A stretch of DNA of 64,000 nucleotides from Caprella mutica (taxonomy: Eukaryota > Arthropoda > Malacostraca > Amphipoda > Caprellidae), in NCBI GenBank assembly GCA_947561585.1, contig CANNZV010001177.1:62001-126000 (forward strand), written 5' to 3'. The notes below the pieces were generated by a model that saw nothing but the letters and a program-made list of their open reading frames with translations, had not been told where the DNA came from and searched no databases. Shown here one piece after another: positions 25,001-40,000 of the stretch. Within the stretch, counting starts at the first letter, position 1. Every line of letters begins with the position of its first letter. The position numbers and the translations under genes are program-made.

Positions 25001-28000
25001 ATAGATTATTAAATTCTAAAGAATTCTATTCTGACCCACGCGCAAGTTTAATCTACCGTTTAAGAGATATTCAAGAAGGAATACAGAAAATGTTGTCTTC
25101 TCAATGGCAATTTTTCCCCATTCGTTTAACCTGTTATAGTGTATGAACCTTGGACGCTGTGGTTATCATTTTTATTAAGAGTGATAACTTAAGCCTCGTA
25201 GACGGTCAAATTTATTTAGAGAAGTGACAAACTTAATGACAAACTTATCGTCAGTTTTCAAGGAGTGTCTCTACGGTCAAATTTTCTCGCCAAAAGTTTG
25301 AGGTTCACTGGCGTCAGTTTCGTCAAAATTAATGTTATATATCGTGAAAATAAAAATTATATAACTTGGTATGTATATTTTTCAAATTTAGAACAGTAAG
25401 AAACCAGAAAAAATAATTTGTTTTTAATGACAAAATATCGTCTTGAAAAGGATAGTCAAAAATAGATCATAGAAAACAATTCACAACGTATATATGTAGC
25501 CTACCTGTAACTTAGATCTAATACATTCTAATACAACCTAGTAATAAAAAGTCTGTCGTCAGCCATTGTAACTACCTAGATAGATACTAAGTTTGAAAAA
25601 AATGAGGTTTTTGTAGGTGTACCTAGCTGTAATAAACTAAAATAACGCGCAAATAAAAAAATATTATTGCCGGAAAGTCAGTGTGTACTTCAAACTTTAT
25701 AGTCAGCAAATAGTTTGACAAACTTTTTGATGACGATATCCAACATGTTGGAATAAAAAAACTGATGAAAAGTTTGACGGTTTGCTGACGCTAGGAAGTT
25801 ATCGTCATTTAGTTTGTCATTAAGTTTGTCACTTCTCTGAAAAATTTGACCGTCTGGACGGGGCTTTATATAAACAATACCTTGTGAGCATTAATGAATA
25901 TTATTAATAATATAACACAAGAAAATAATAAATATTCCATTTGAAGTAACATAAACAAAACAAGAACTAGGTGTGTGACATATATGTAAATAAGAATATA
26001 GAAATAGTGAATAAGATATAAAGTAAATTTATAGTTTATATCAACAATATTCAAATTTGACGTTCAGTTGCCATTTTTGCTTTTCTTTTACACCAAACCC
26101 TCATAAAATGACTTTCAACATCTCGATATATACATGCAAATGCGAGAAATTATGATTCGCTCGAAGATTACGCTACTTACCTAAATAGTCATTTCTGTCT
26201 GAAGTATATTGTTTCAATACAAAGTGAAAAAGTAGAGGCCAATTTATTTCCCACGGGGAAATTGATTAATGAGTTATTTAGGCCTAAAGTTCTAAACAGT
26301 AAATATTATTCGTTCTTTTAATTCCTACATACGCTGCATCATCCGCTCTTCTTAATCAATTTTAAGAAAAAGAACTTGCTCAACATTCAAAAATTTAATC
26401 TATTCCTTCAAATTGAGAATCGTTGTGCTTTAATTAACTCAACTGTGACGCAATTTATTCAAATATTTAATTATAACGACTAGTTTGTTCCATCTGTTTG
26501 TACTTTGTAGTAAATGACAGCCAGGTAGGTTGGTGCCTAGGCACCTACCTACTGTGTAACAGTCTCATAAAAGCGTACGGTGTATCGTGTATCTAGACTG
26601 TAGACATAGCCTGGCACTCTGTAAGTTGTGTATCGTTTATTAAAAGCTATAAATTTTGCTTCAAGACAATTGTGGTCCTTATTTTGATGTGCATAGGAAT
26701 TAATACATAATCTTAAACCGATTACCTATAGGTAGGCCAGTGTGCAAAAGATGCTAGAAGTTGTGAAATTAGTCTCCTGAATTATCTGGCATTGCCACTT
26801 GTAAACATAGGAATTGATCAGAAAATTGTTGCCTGACTGGCAACAATTTTCTGATTAATTCCTATGTTTACAAGAAATTATTGGAGAGTATTAATTAAAG
26901 TATTTTGCGATTTTTGGCCATTTTGGATAGAAATTTGTCTTGAAAATCTTTGGAGAGAATTCACTCTGGAACCAGTCTGTATTTCAATTTCATGGTAAAT
27001 TCCCAGACTGCATGAACTTGTAAAGTGCTCTCCAAGAAATCCTCTATTTTGGCTTCTTTTCTCAGTAAAATACATGTAACTAGGTAAATATGCCTAGGAG
27101 GAAATTAAGATTGTTCACACAGAAAATGTTGTAAATGTCCCATATTCTAATCTGCAGACTGGATAAAAATTCCACTGACATGTCGATAGAATTTTTTCAT
27201 TTTTGATAATAATATTATATAATTCTAGCAAAGTCCCAGTCTGCAAGCCACTCTGGAAAATACCTTAGGAAGTTAGGCTAACAGATGAATTTAAGAGGCT
27301 AAATGCTGTGGATTATACAGTTCCCAACTTCCCATTAATTTATTACTGTATTTCCTAGTTCCCAGACTGTATTTCATGGTAAATTCTACTGACTTGTCGG
27401 TGGAATTTCAATTTTTCTCCATTGAAAATAATATTCTGGTAAAGTCAGTGGATTTTTAGCTATTTGTTCCTATGTTACCATTAATTTTTGGTGGAAAAAT
27501 GGGTAAAATGTTGGTGGATCAATCAAATTACTGGAAATTTATGGTGGATTTTTTCAGCTTTTTTCAAAAAGTCAGTGGAATTTTGTGCACCAAATACAGA
27601 CTGGCCTAGTTCCAGAGTAGGTGCTGGAACTCTGGAAGTCGGCAAACTAGGGTGTTTGTGCCAGTAATCGGTCACTTAAGGATAAATTACGAACAAATAC
27701 CAATAACAAGTCGCATATAAACGCTACCAACGCGATGCAACTAACATTTGAAAGCTGGAATTTTTATCTTTCCAATCGCTTTACACATAAACACATTTAT
27801 GTTATTACTTATGCAATTAAAAGTAAAAATGTCCCATTAGTCTAAAATGCTAGTAATCGTCATAGCAATATCTATGTTTGGTCACTTCCAATTCTATTAT
27901 CGTCAGGTGGCCAATCATAAGGAACTAATGTTCGTCATACTTGTTGATTAGTGACTGATTAATATAATAGTATATAGTATAATTATTCTCCTGCTTCTAA

Positions 28001-31000
28001 TTGCTAGTAATAGATTTAGTCATGCCTAATATCTATACAATCAATGTGTATTTTTTTTATTAATGTAATTCCTACTGTACTAAGTAATAGTAAGTATTAT
28101 GTTTATATTATTATTACCTACCCATACACACAATCAAAGACTTCGTCAATGGTTTAAAATACGTTATATTTTAGTGTTTTCATTTCATTCGAAAGTTTGA
28201 ACAAGTTATACATTGTTGTTTGACATACACTAGAATTGAAAACTAAGTTATTTTATATAAATGTGATTATTTATTTACATAAGCTGAAGCTCTTACAACT
28301 GCTACCTTCTACATGCAAGAGGAAATAATTACCCGCTTTAAGAATCAACGGCTACTTTTAATTATAAGGTTTATCATATATTTGATTCGTCTGCCCAGTA
28401 TACATAGATTATATTCAGATATTTTAAAATTGACAATCAATGCTTAATTTATTCATTTCTCAGAAGACTCAGATTGGTATTCAGTAATATCAATTAATTT
28501 AGTTTTAGCCTCTATACGTTTTCTTTGATTAGAATAGTTCTGAAAAAAGGGGTAACTATTTTAAATAAAAGCAAGCCGTAATTGTAATGCGCATTTCATG
28601 TCTATTAAGTATTTAGTTGCAGATATCTTTGCCTTATTATAATGCTAACTATAAGTCTATAACACATTTTATTTACTGGTAAAAATTATTTTGAAATTGC
28701 TTTACCTCAATTAGATTTTCATTGAAATAGTTCCAAAGCTTGGTTCCTAAGTAATTTTCGGACCCTAAATAACTGTGGTTTTGTTTAAGTTTAAACGGGA
28801 CATAATTCGAACCATTCCTTGTCGCTATTAATGACATCACAACCTGGAGTGGAAGTCCTGTTTTCTGTTGACTCTAAATCCTTCTGATTGAATTTTACGT
28901 ATTTTGGTTATTGAAAAACGCCATATATAATTCACACGTGACACTATATAAGTGGGAATGATTATGTAAAATATCTATATATTTGATGTTAAAGTAATCA
29001 TATCTTGTTATCATATGTAATAACGTATTTTATTCGGAGAATATACACGCTTAACTATCTCAAAATTTATTCATTAATGTTATTGGTCAAAGTAACAATC
29101 TAAATTAATGAGTTAAAATACCAGTTTGTTATCGGACGCATGACGGGAAGTTTTTCCAGTAATCGTCAGGGTGGACGGATGGATTCTATGTTTAATCGGC
29201 CAGTCTGTCCGAACATTAAAATTAGATGTTCTGATAATCTAGTGATCGGACTACCATTTTAAATAAAAAGTGGGTATTTGTTTGCTTGAATTTTAAAATG
29301 CACTGATAGATCGTAAATTGTACATCTAGAAAAACATACACCTGGTACATAAAAAGCTACTGAAACACACTGAGGAGTTTCAAAGAGGAACCGTTCTCTT
29401 ACGAAAAATACAACGAACTGACCGATAACTTGACTTTCCGACAATGATTGGAAGCTACCTGTTAATTTGTGTGGTTAAATGATTAGAAAGAATTACTAAT
29501 CGATTATAGTGGTTGATTCTTTAATAATTTAGTACGTATGCCTCTATTCCTTAATATATTATATAGAAATTATACTCAATGTGTCTGCTATTCCGATTAC
29601 TAGAGGTATGCCGTTTACTGGCACAAACACCCTATATGAGGCATGTTCATTTGTTCGGCAAACTTTGGTATGGCTCTGTATTCGTCACGTTAAAATAAAG
29701 CTAAATCTAGCCCTCGCCCCTCTTCACGTCAAAAAGTTCGGTAATTCGTAATTTATTACTCAATACAGAATATTAAATTAAGTTAACTACCTACCGGCTA
29801 CCAATATTTGAATATCATACCTAATTAGTATTGAACATTAATTATATAATATATATTAATATTATGTACCTACCCTATTTTTACATGACCACTGAGGCAC
29901 TGACCGAGAATGTAGAACGTTCGATAACTAGAAACTTGCCCTAACTATTCACCAGCTCCTCCCCCCCCCTCCCTGCAGCACTAAATCATTATCAAAACAA
30001 ATTACAGTCTTAAAAAGTCCATACAATCCATATAGCTGTTTTATACATCTAATTTTTAACGTATAGCTCAATGCTACCTATTAAGAGTTGACTCAATACA
30101 TGCTTTAGAATCAACAGTGTTTCAATTACGTAACAAAATCTTCCTCCACTTATGCAGTGGGCCAGTGTTGCCATATCCATCGCAATCATTCCTCTGTCAC
30201 ATTATCTTGTGCAACATCATAAGCTTAATAGTAGATTCAAATTTGCATAGTTACTACCTTTTTGAATCATTGAATAAATCTTTCATTAAAAAATAGGTAG
30301 TTTATGAAACTTATTAATGTTCTGATATATGTACCTACTGTGCCATACGTTATTACTAGAGCCCGGACAAATGCCATAAAGTCCTAAAATGCCATAAAAG
30401 GCCATAAAGTCAATAAGTGCGATTAGCAATAAAGTCCATTAATGCCATAAAGTCCTTAAAATGCCATTAAGTCCTAAAGTATCATAAACTGCTAAAATGA
30501 TGCGAAATCTCATTTTGGGCTTTTTATATTATTAAATAATTTGGAAAGTCAGTAAAGTTGATAGGTTATTTTGACAAATTTATTGAACGTTTTAATTCAA
30601 TCAAAATCTGTCTGAATTATTATACAAATAAACTACTTACATCACTTCAAAATTAGTATAGTCACCACTGTATCTAGTTTTCTGTGATTCTTTGCATCAT
30701 TTTTTTAGTACAGACTCTGCCATGCACAAAATAGTGAATAATAAACTATTCAAAAAGAGAGTTATGTGAAACCTAGGGATATTTGTAATATTTACAATAG
30801 AAAAACTGCTAGGCGACAAAAATTGTGTTTTGTCTTGTAAGTGGTTTTTGCTGTACAACAATTTCAGAGTATCTTAATTGGTCTAATTATCTAATGTATG
30901 ATTTGTTTAATCTGAGGTTGTCTACTACGAGGGTTTGCTATAAATACAAATTTCGAATTTAATATTGGAATTAGTTTCATTTCATGAATTTCAATTTACC

Positions 31001-34000
31001 TAACCTTTTTTTATAATACTTTTAGGTTAAATTTGAATGAATATACTATAAACTATATTCATTGATTTTTTTAAGGGATGAATTGTTTATTTGTTTTCAC
31101 CATCTTTTTCATTTAAACGGACTAAAAACTGTCAATTTTATATTTCAAAAGGCTGATTTATTTGTTGTAAATACCTATTTATTATACTTAAAAGTGTATG
31201 CATAAGTCCTAAAATGCTGTATTTAGGTCCTTAAATGCCTTGATATATCCTAAAATGCCATTATTTAGGTCCTAAAATGCCTTATTTTCAGGTCCTAAAA
31301 TGCCTTTTTTATAGGTCCTAAAAGTCCAGGCTCTAGTTATCACCTACCAACTAATTCATTGCTTTTAGGGCAAGTTACGAATTATCAGGCAGTTCTAAAT
31401 TTTCGATCAAAGAAAATTAATAAATTTTTCCAATATAACTGTAATTTTAATAGGTTTTTCTTATTTATAAGTTTTACCTACTGTTATATGATCAAAACTG
31501 TGGAACTGCCTGATAATTTGTAACTTACCTTATACAATACCTACCTACTTTAATTAATTTAATATTATTATTCAGTTGAGCTACTCAGCTGAGTACTGAT
31601 AGCATTATTGTTTTCAAATAATAATAATTAATTAAAGAGCAAACATATACCTACCTTATAATGTTAAATTAACAAACCAATTGTAGGTTGATACTTATTA
31701 CCGTACTTATTTATGCCTATCAATAGTATCATTAGAGTTAGACTCTCATCAAAAAATATGTTCGATAGTTCGTAAATCAGTCAACGCAATACAAAATATT
31801 TAATTCGGTTAACTACGAGTTATATCCACTTAGTTACCAAGAGATTTAAAAGTGTTAACAATTAATAACTAGCTCCCAGGGGCTCTATCCTGAAGCTGTC
31901 TGTGGTGAATGGAAGAGATGGGGGGTGGCGTCCCTTGGGCCCCAAACTGTTGTAATTTGGATTATGGATTGTCTTTTTTCATTTTTACCATGTTTATCAT
32001 TTTTTAACGCTACTTGCAGTTTTAGAGGATATCGCTAGGGTTATGCTCTTCAAGCTACGAGCTCTTAGATTTTTATGTTAGGTAGGCTCGTAGGCTTCAT
32101 TTACTATCACCTCTTCATTTTCCTCTTCCATCCGTGAGTGCAGCCACCGGTGCTCGTGTCCCATTCACTTTCCTTTTTGACTGCTTCTTCTAGTCCCTAC
32201 TCCCTTGTACTTAATTTCCTTTTGGCGTCAGCGATATGGCCTTTGATCTGAAGCAGACGTTAAACCCCTACTAAAAATAAAATTAATTAATGATTACGAA
32301 ATAATACGATCAGAAATCTTAAGTTATGAAGTTGAAAATAATCTGATGGAATGTAGGTAGGTACAGTGTATATCACGATTTGAGTACCTAGTTTGTTCGG
32401 ATAATTTAGGTTTAGTGCATAAGGGTAAAGTCCGAATTATTGAATGGTTCCACATTTTAGTTCATAGGTATAAGCTAGGTAATAAGTAGGGTTGTGACAA
32501 TATGCGTTTAAAATCATAGATTCCGAAAATATTATAGACGGAGAGAATCAAACACTACCTATTGAATCATTCTAAACCAGCAGTAACTATATAGTATTTA
32601 ATACCATTTCCTTTCGTTTCATCTAAAATATTCTAAAGATCTATTATTTTAAATGCATATTGTCACAACCCTAGTAATAAGTATATTATGTAGCTAGGCA
32701 GGTATAATAATGATAATAGTAATAATTAAACATTTTAACTCATTATTTTAATTGAAATCCATTATACTTTTAGGCATCATGGATACCAATTAAAAATAAG
32801 TAACAATGTTGAGGTTTTTATTATATCATTTATATGATCAAAAATATGACCCTGTCCAATAATTCATACTTGCCCAAATTTTAGGTATTATTATCAGTAA
32901 AATAAACTGTTAATTAGATATCTAAAACTCTTATTTATGAGAGGTAGATACTTAATTCACATTATGTACCTATGTAAACAGATCGACAATGGCGCGATAA
33001 TGCATCGAACAAGTCCATATAATTATAACATGTTCATACTTCAATTGACTGAATTGAGTTAATTTCAATGTTGTCACACGCGCACAGAACATTGATTAGA
33101 AGAAGCATAGATCCCATTTTATTACTCTTGAGTGCCGCTGACAGTGACGTCATTTGACCTTAGCCAATTAGAGCACTCAAGACAATAGTCTTCCGTCATA
33201 GCCAATCAGAGGCTTCATTTCAAAAGTTCTGTTAGTCATTATTTTGAATGCGTAGTACTAGCGAAATGGTGTCAGTTGGGGTTTGTTGCAAAGAAGGTTA
33301 AGTTTATTATTGGGTAGTAACTGGGGCTATAGATATAATCATGTACATAATTTGGTAGGTAGATATGGCTTCACCTATTAAAAGATGTTCCTTTTTCAAT
33401 TGCCAATCTACCAGTAAAGATAATGAGCTCTGGTAGCATACACGTTCAAACTGTTGTCGAGAGAGTCTATAGTGACGTCAGAGATCGCTGGACGTGATTT
33501 GCTTGAATTTCCACTTCTGTGTATAGTACATTCCCTTCGATCGGAGCTATTTCTTATTCAATGTTCTGTGGTCATACTAATGTGATGGAGATCCTAGTTA
33601 TAACAACTCAAGCGGGATTTGATGACGTCAGAGTAATGCAGTACTGGCCCTGCTACTTAAGACTTGGGAATTTGTTTGAATTTAGATACATATCTACTGT
33701 TTTGACTGTTCAGTTTTGTCAGTAACTTGTAGGTATTACCTAGCTGAATTTGTCTCTGTAGACTCTGTTATTACAGTAATTTTAGTTTGATTGATGTAAG
33801 GGTTTTTTTTACTTTTGAGTTGGCAATATATTATGAGGAAGTTTTAGGGAAATCTAAAGTCAGCAATATGATGCAAAGATAGTTTTCTGAATTTTAATCA
33901 CATCGGCAAAAACTAGCCGACATTAGCTCTGGAACTAGACTGTATTTTAAGGTTTGCTAACTCCAACAGAGTAATTAATCCATTATCCATCAGAAAAGAC

Positions 34001-37000
34001 CATTTTTTCCATAGTGGTCTGCAAGGCACGTCCAATTCCACTCTACTTAATGTGTCTCTTCTCCCGCAGAGATTTTAATTTGAGAGAGGGTTACTCTCTG
34101 ACTCGGCAACAGATTCAGAATCTTCCGCAGCTAAATTAATGGTAACAGGAATTTATTAAATATCTCCTGCAGCTAAATTAATGAAAACCTAGGAAGTAGG
34201 AATTAGTTCAAAATCTCCCGCAGCTAAATCAATGGTTGCATAGGAATTAATTTATGATTTCCCTCATACCCAGACTGCAGGAACTGGTAAATTCACTAAA
34301 GTGTTCTCTCTAAAATCCTCTACAGACTACTTTGGTTTCTGTTCTCAGTAAAATTCATGTAAATATAGGAGGAAATTAAGGATTGTTTACACTGAAAATG
34401 TTAAAAATGTCCCATATTCTGCTGACTGGCCGCCAGGTAATAAAGCATGTCCAAACTCGCCATTTTAGACAAATGGAGAGTTTATGAGCCATACTATTTT
34501 ACTTGGATTCCTATATTCCCATGTTATTAATTTTGGCTTGAAATTTCCAAAAAATGAGTCAAATTGGCTTGACTCAGAATTATTGTGAAATTTTGGCTCA
34601 AAAATTGTCTCTTAGAATTTTTCAGCCTCTGAAGCATGAATACTTTGAAACATGGTTAAAGCAGTGTCAGTATTTGGTGCATAAAATTCCACTGACTCTT
34701 TGAAAAGCTGAAAATATCCTCCATAAATTTTCAGTAATTTGTCTGATCCACCAACATTTTACCCATTCTACTACCGAAAATTAATGGTAACATAGGAATA
34801 AATAGCTAAAAATCCACCGATTTTGCCAGAATATCATTTTAATGGAGAAAAATTGCACTGATAAGTCGGTGAAATTTACCATGAAATACAGTCTAGATTG
34901 TACATTGTAGCATAGGAGAGAATTAGATATTTCTCACCATTTGCAATTGAAGGGCTCAAAATAACTGTCACAAACTTGCCATCAAAATGGTAAGTTTGGA
35001 CATGCTTTATTATCTTTGAAAGTATATCTTTGTAAGAACTTGGATACACTTTCTTAATTAATTCATATGTTTACATGTATTTATTGGTGACATTTTGAAA
35101 AATTCTGGTCATTTTGGAGACAGATTTGAAAATCTTTGGAGACTAATTATCCTCAAAATATGAGACAGATTTGCCAAACTTGACAGACCGGTCACAGTCG
35201 GTGGATTTTTAGCTCGGGTCAGGTGGGTAAATTGCGGCCCTTTAATTTTTAATTGCGGCCCTGGTGTGCCACAGTGCCTGTGGTTTCGCAAATTGCAAAA
35301 GTGATGTGTCAGTGATTGATTGCCAGACTGTATTTCATGCCAAGTAAAATAGTATGTCTCAATAACTCTCCAGCTCTATCCAAAATTAACCAAAATGATC
35401 AAATTATCATAAATTTTCTCTTAAAAAACTTTGTAGCATAGGAGAAAATTAGATATTTCTCACCATTTGCAATTGAAGGGCTCAAAATAACTGTCACAAA
35501 CTCTCCATTAAAATTGCGAGTTTGGACATGCTTTATTACCAGCACTTAATTGTAAATTTCACTGACTTGTTGGTGGAATTTTCCTCCATTGAAAATAATA
35601 TTCTGACAAAGTCAGTGTATTTTTAGCTAATTATTCATATGTTACCATTAGTTTTCGGTGGAAAAATGGGTTAAAATGTTAATGGATTAGCCAAATTACT
35701 GGAAATTTATGGTGTATTTTTCAGCTTTCTCAAAAAGTCAGTGGAATTTTTTGTACTAAATACAGACTGGATTGATTGGCTGTAACTTGAATCCTTCTGA
35801 AAACGTCCTTTTGCTTCGTAAAGTATTTTAGGAGTAATCTATTTATCACTTACATTTGTATCTGTTATTTCAACCCTTCTGAAATTGGGCGTTGGCAATG
35901 ATATGTTTTACTTATTTTAACATCCAGCTAAATAGCAATCTTGTCCACACTGTAAACTATAGAATTATTATTACTAATTGTTTTTAGTATCTGTAAAGTA
36001 TTTTTTCAAACTTTTCGCCAAGTATCAAACTATCAGTGAACTTTTGCAGATTCTCTGCATACCACTGCATGGACTACAGAATGGTGTCAGGCGATAAACC
36101 TATTTCGTTCCTATAGAAGTTTTGCAAAATTTCAAGTCAATTTAGATGTATTTTGACATTTAATATGTAAAACATAATTTTTTGTGTATTTTAACCAATT
36201 GAAATGCTTAAAATGTTCACCATCATATTACCAATAATTTAGCTGATACACTTAACTAGTTAGCATTATCCCAATTTAACCACCAAAAATTATTGGTAAC
36301 AAGGAAAAGGTAACCAAGAATCTACTGAATTTGTTGAAATATTAATTCCATCATATGCTTTCTGTAATTAATGTGTAATTGACTCATTTTTTACAAATAT
36401 TTTTACTAGAATATCACCAATTATTCTCAGTGGAATATTTACTACATACAATGGTTTAGCTATATTCATTATTACTCAATTAGCATACCCTTTTTCAGAG
36501 TATCAGAGATTAGATATACTGTCTTTTGTATGAGTGCACTACATTAGCTTATATAATGGAAGACAGTAAAAGTAATCCACGCTCACCCTTCAAGAAGCTA
36601 CAATCTTGTCCTAATGCATCTAATATTCAAGTAAGTTCATGTTAAATTGTGTAGTTTTACCAAGTCTAGATGATCGTATTTGAGTAACTATATGAAGAAT
36701 ATTTTGAATTGAAAACACAAATCTCTTCCTTAGTAAAAGTTATCTTACTATCTTTGAAATTTAGAATTTTGTGAGACATAACTTGATGTGTTCAAACTTC
36801 TATTTCAAAATACAATTAGCTAAAAATTAAAATCATACATTTCCATGGAAAATTCAAATTGACCATATAGGGAGCAGCTATATCCTTTACATTTGCCAAA
36901 CCAGATTTCATTTTTTCCAATATTCTGCATTCTTCTGATGTTTAATATACAAGCCAATCAATTTTATTTCAATTATGTTTTTTTTTTCTCTATCAGCAAG

Positions 37001-40000
37001 AAACGGATGGCAGTGCTGTGAAAGATCTTCCAGCTTCTAAAGTTGCATCTGTTGCAGATAATAAGGAAAATGCAATAAAGGTTACTCCAGTTAATTCTCC
37101 CAGTAAGGGTTTAGGAGGGAAACAAACTGCAGGCCTTCTGAAATCTATCATGAAGAATGAATTCAACAAGAGAGTCTTCTCAAATGTGGAATCTGATTCA
37201 GGTAGTTAATAATCTACAGTTCTACTGTTGATTTGTTGTTAGCTAGCTAAACAAAACTTTGGTTATCTGAATTTGCATTATATGATGCAAGTAAATTCTG
37301 TGCTGGAATATGAAATATGGTTAGCTAAGTTATATAGTTATTGATGATGCTATTCCAGAATATGAAAGTGCTGATGAATCATCAATGATTGCCACACCTT
37401 CAAAAGCAGTCAAAGACATCCCTCAGTAAGTTGAAATATCATATAATCTCTTGCTTGTCAAGTTCAAATATTTTTATAGAATCTTATTGACAGTTTATTT
37501 TTTTCAATTTCAGTAAAGAGGATCCTTTCAATTTCTCATTTTTGAACAACTTTGATAAAATGAAACTGGATGAATCCTCAGTAAAATTGAATGAGATGTC
37601 TATGAGTGAAAATTATCCTAATACTATTGATATGACACTAGGTAATGAAACGAGAAGCTTGGTTTTGTCTTCTGATGAAGATGATGATGAGATAACAATT
37701 AAGAAAAGTCTCCTTGACACAACTGAGAAACTCAATGAATCTTCTGTTCTCACTATTGATGATACTTTAGAGGCTGATCAACCATCTGTAATAGAGCAAC
37801 AAACGTCGTATATTCTTCAAACCTCAAGATGTGAAGAACATCCGATTGTGAATAATCAGAAATATCCAAGTGTAGAAGAGCAAGCTGCTCCTATTGTAGA
37901 AGAGCAAGCTGCTCCTATTGTAGAAGAGCAAGCTGCTACTATTGTAGAAGAGCAAGCTGCTCCTATTGTAGAAGAGCAAGCTGCTCCTATTGTAGAAGAG
38001 CAAGCTGCTCCTATTGTAGAAGAGCAAGCTGCTCCTATTGTAGAAGAGCAGGCTGCTCCAAGTGTAGAAGAGCAGGCTGCTCCAAGTGTAGAAGAGAAGG
38101 CTGCTCCAAGTGTAGAAGAGAAGGCTGCTCCAAGTGTAGAAGAGAAGGCTGCTCCAAGTGTAGAAGAGAAGGCTGCTCCAAGTGTAGAAGAGAAGGCTGC
38201 TCCAAGTGTAGAAGAGAAGGCTGCTCCAAGTGTAGAAGAGAAGGCTGCTCCAAGTGTAGAAGAGAAGGCTGCTCCAAGTGTAGAAGAGAAGGCTGCTCCA
38301 AGTGTAGAAGAGAAGGCTGCTCCAAGTGTAGAAGAGCAGGCTGCTCCAAGTGTAGAAGAGCAGGCTGCTCCAAGTGTAGAAGAGCAGGCTGCTCCAAGTG
38401 TAGAAGAGCAGGCTGCTCCAAGTGTAGAAGAGCAGGCTGCTCCAAGTGTAGAAGAGCAGGCTGCTCCAAGTGTAGAAGAGCAGGCTGCTCCAAGTGTAGA
38501 AGAGCAGGCTGCTCCAAGTGTAGAAGAGCAGGCTGCTCCAAGTGTAGAAGAGCAGGCTGCTCCAAGTGTAGAAGAGCAGGCTGCTCCAAGTGTGGAAGAG
38601 CAGGCTGCTCCAAGTGTGGAAGAGCAGGCTGCTCCGAGTGTGGAAGAGCAGGCTGCTCCGAGTGTGGAAGAGCAGGCTGCTCCGAGTGTGGAAGAGCAGG
38701 CTGCTCCGAGTGTGGAAGAGCAGGCTGCTCCGAGTGTGGAAAAGCAGGCTGCTCCGAGTGTGGAAGAGCAGGCTGCTCCGAGTGTGGAAGAGCAGGCTGC
38801 TCCAAGTGTGGAAGAGCAGGCTGCTCCAAGTGTGGAAGAGCAGGCTGCTCCAAGTGTGGAAGAGCAGGCTGCTCCAAGTGTGGAAGAGCAGGCTGCTCCA
38901 AGTGTGGAAGAGCAGGCTGCTCCAAGTGTGGAAGAGCAGGCTGCTCCAAGTGTGGAAGAGCAGGCTGCTCCTATTGTGGAAGAGCAGGCTGCTCCTATTG
39001 TGGAAGAGCAGGCTGCTCCTATTGTGGAAGAGCAGGCTGCTCCTATTGTGGAAGAGCAGGCTGCTCCTATTGTGGAAGAGCAGGCTGACCCAATTGTGGA
39101 AGAGCAGGCTGACCCAATTGTGGAAGAGCAGGCTGCTGCCCCAGTTGTGGAAGAGCAGGCTGCTGCCCCAGTTGTGGAAGAGCAGGCTGCTGCCCCAGTT
39201 GTGGAAGAGCAGGCTGCTCCTATTGTGGAAGATCAGGCTGACCCAATTGTGGAAGAGCAGGCTGCTGCCCCAGTTGTGGAAGAGCAGGCTGCTGCCCCAG
39301 TTGTGGAAGAGCAGGCTGCCGCCCCAGTTGTGGAAGAGCAGGCTGCCGCCGCAGTTGTGGAGGAGCAGGCTGCCGCCCCAGTTGTGGAGGAGCAGGCTGC
39401 CGCCCCAGTTGTGGAGGAGCAGGCTGCCGCCCCAGTTGTGGAGGAGCAGGCTGCCGCCCCAGTTGTGGAGGAGCAGGCTGCCGCCCCAGTTGTGGAGGAG
39501 CAGGCTGCCGCCCCAGTTGTGGAGGAGCAGGCTGCCGCCCCAGTTGTGGAGGAGCAGGCTGCCGCCCCAGTTGTGGAGGAGCAGGCTGCTGCCCCAGTTG
39601 TGGAGGAGCAGGCTGCCGCCCCAGTTGTGGAGGAGCTTGCTGCCGCCCCAGTTGTGGAGGAGCTTGCTGCCACGTCAGTTGTGGAGGAGCTTGCTGCCGC
39701 CCCAGTTGTGGAGGAGCTTGCTGCCGCCCCAGTTGTGGAGGAGCTTGCTGCCACGTCAGTTGTGGAGGAGCTTGCTGCCACGTCAGTTGTGGAGGAGCTG
39801 GCTGCCACGTCAGTTGTGGAGGAGCTTGCTGCCACGTCAGTTGTGGAGGAGCTGGCTGTCGCCCCTGTTGTGGAGGTGCTGGCTGTCGCCCCTGTTGTTG
39901 AGGAGCTGGCTGTCGCCCCTGTTGTTGAGGAGCAGGCTGTCGCCCCGGTTGTTGAGGAGCAGGCTGTCGCCCAAGTCGTTGAGGAGCAGGCTGTCGCCCC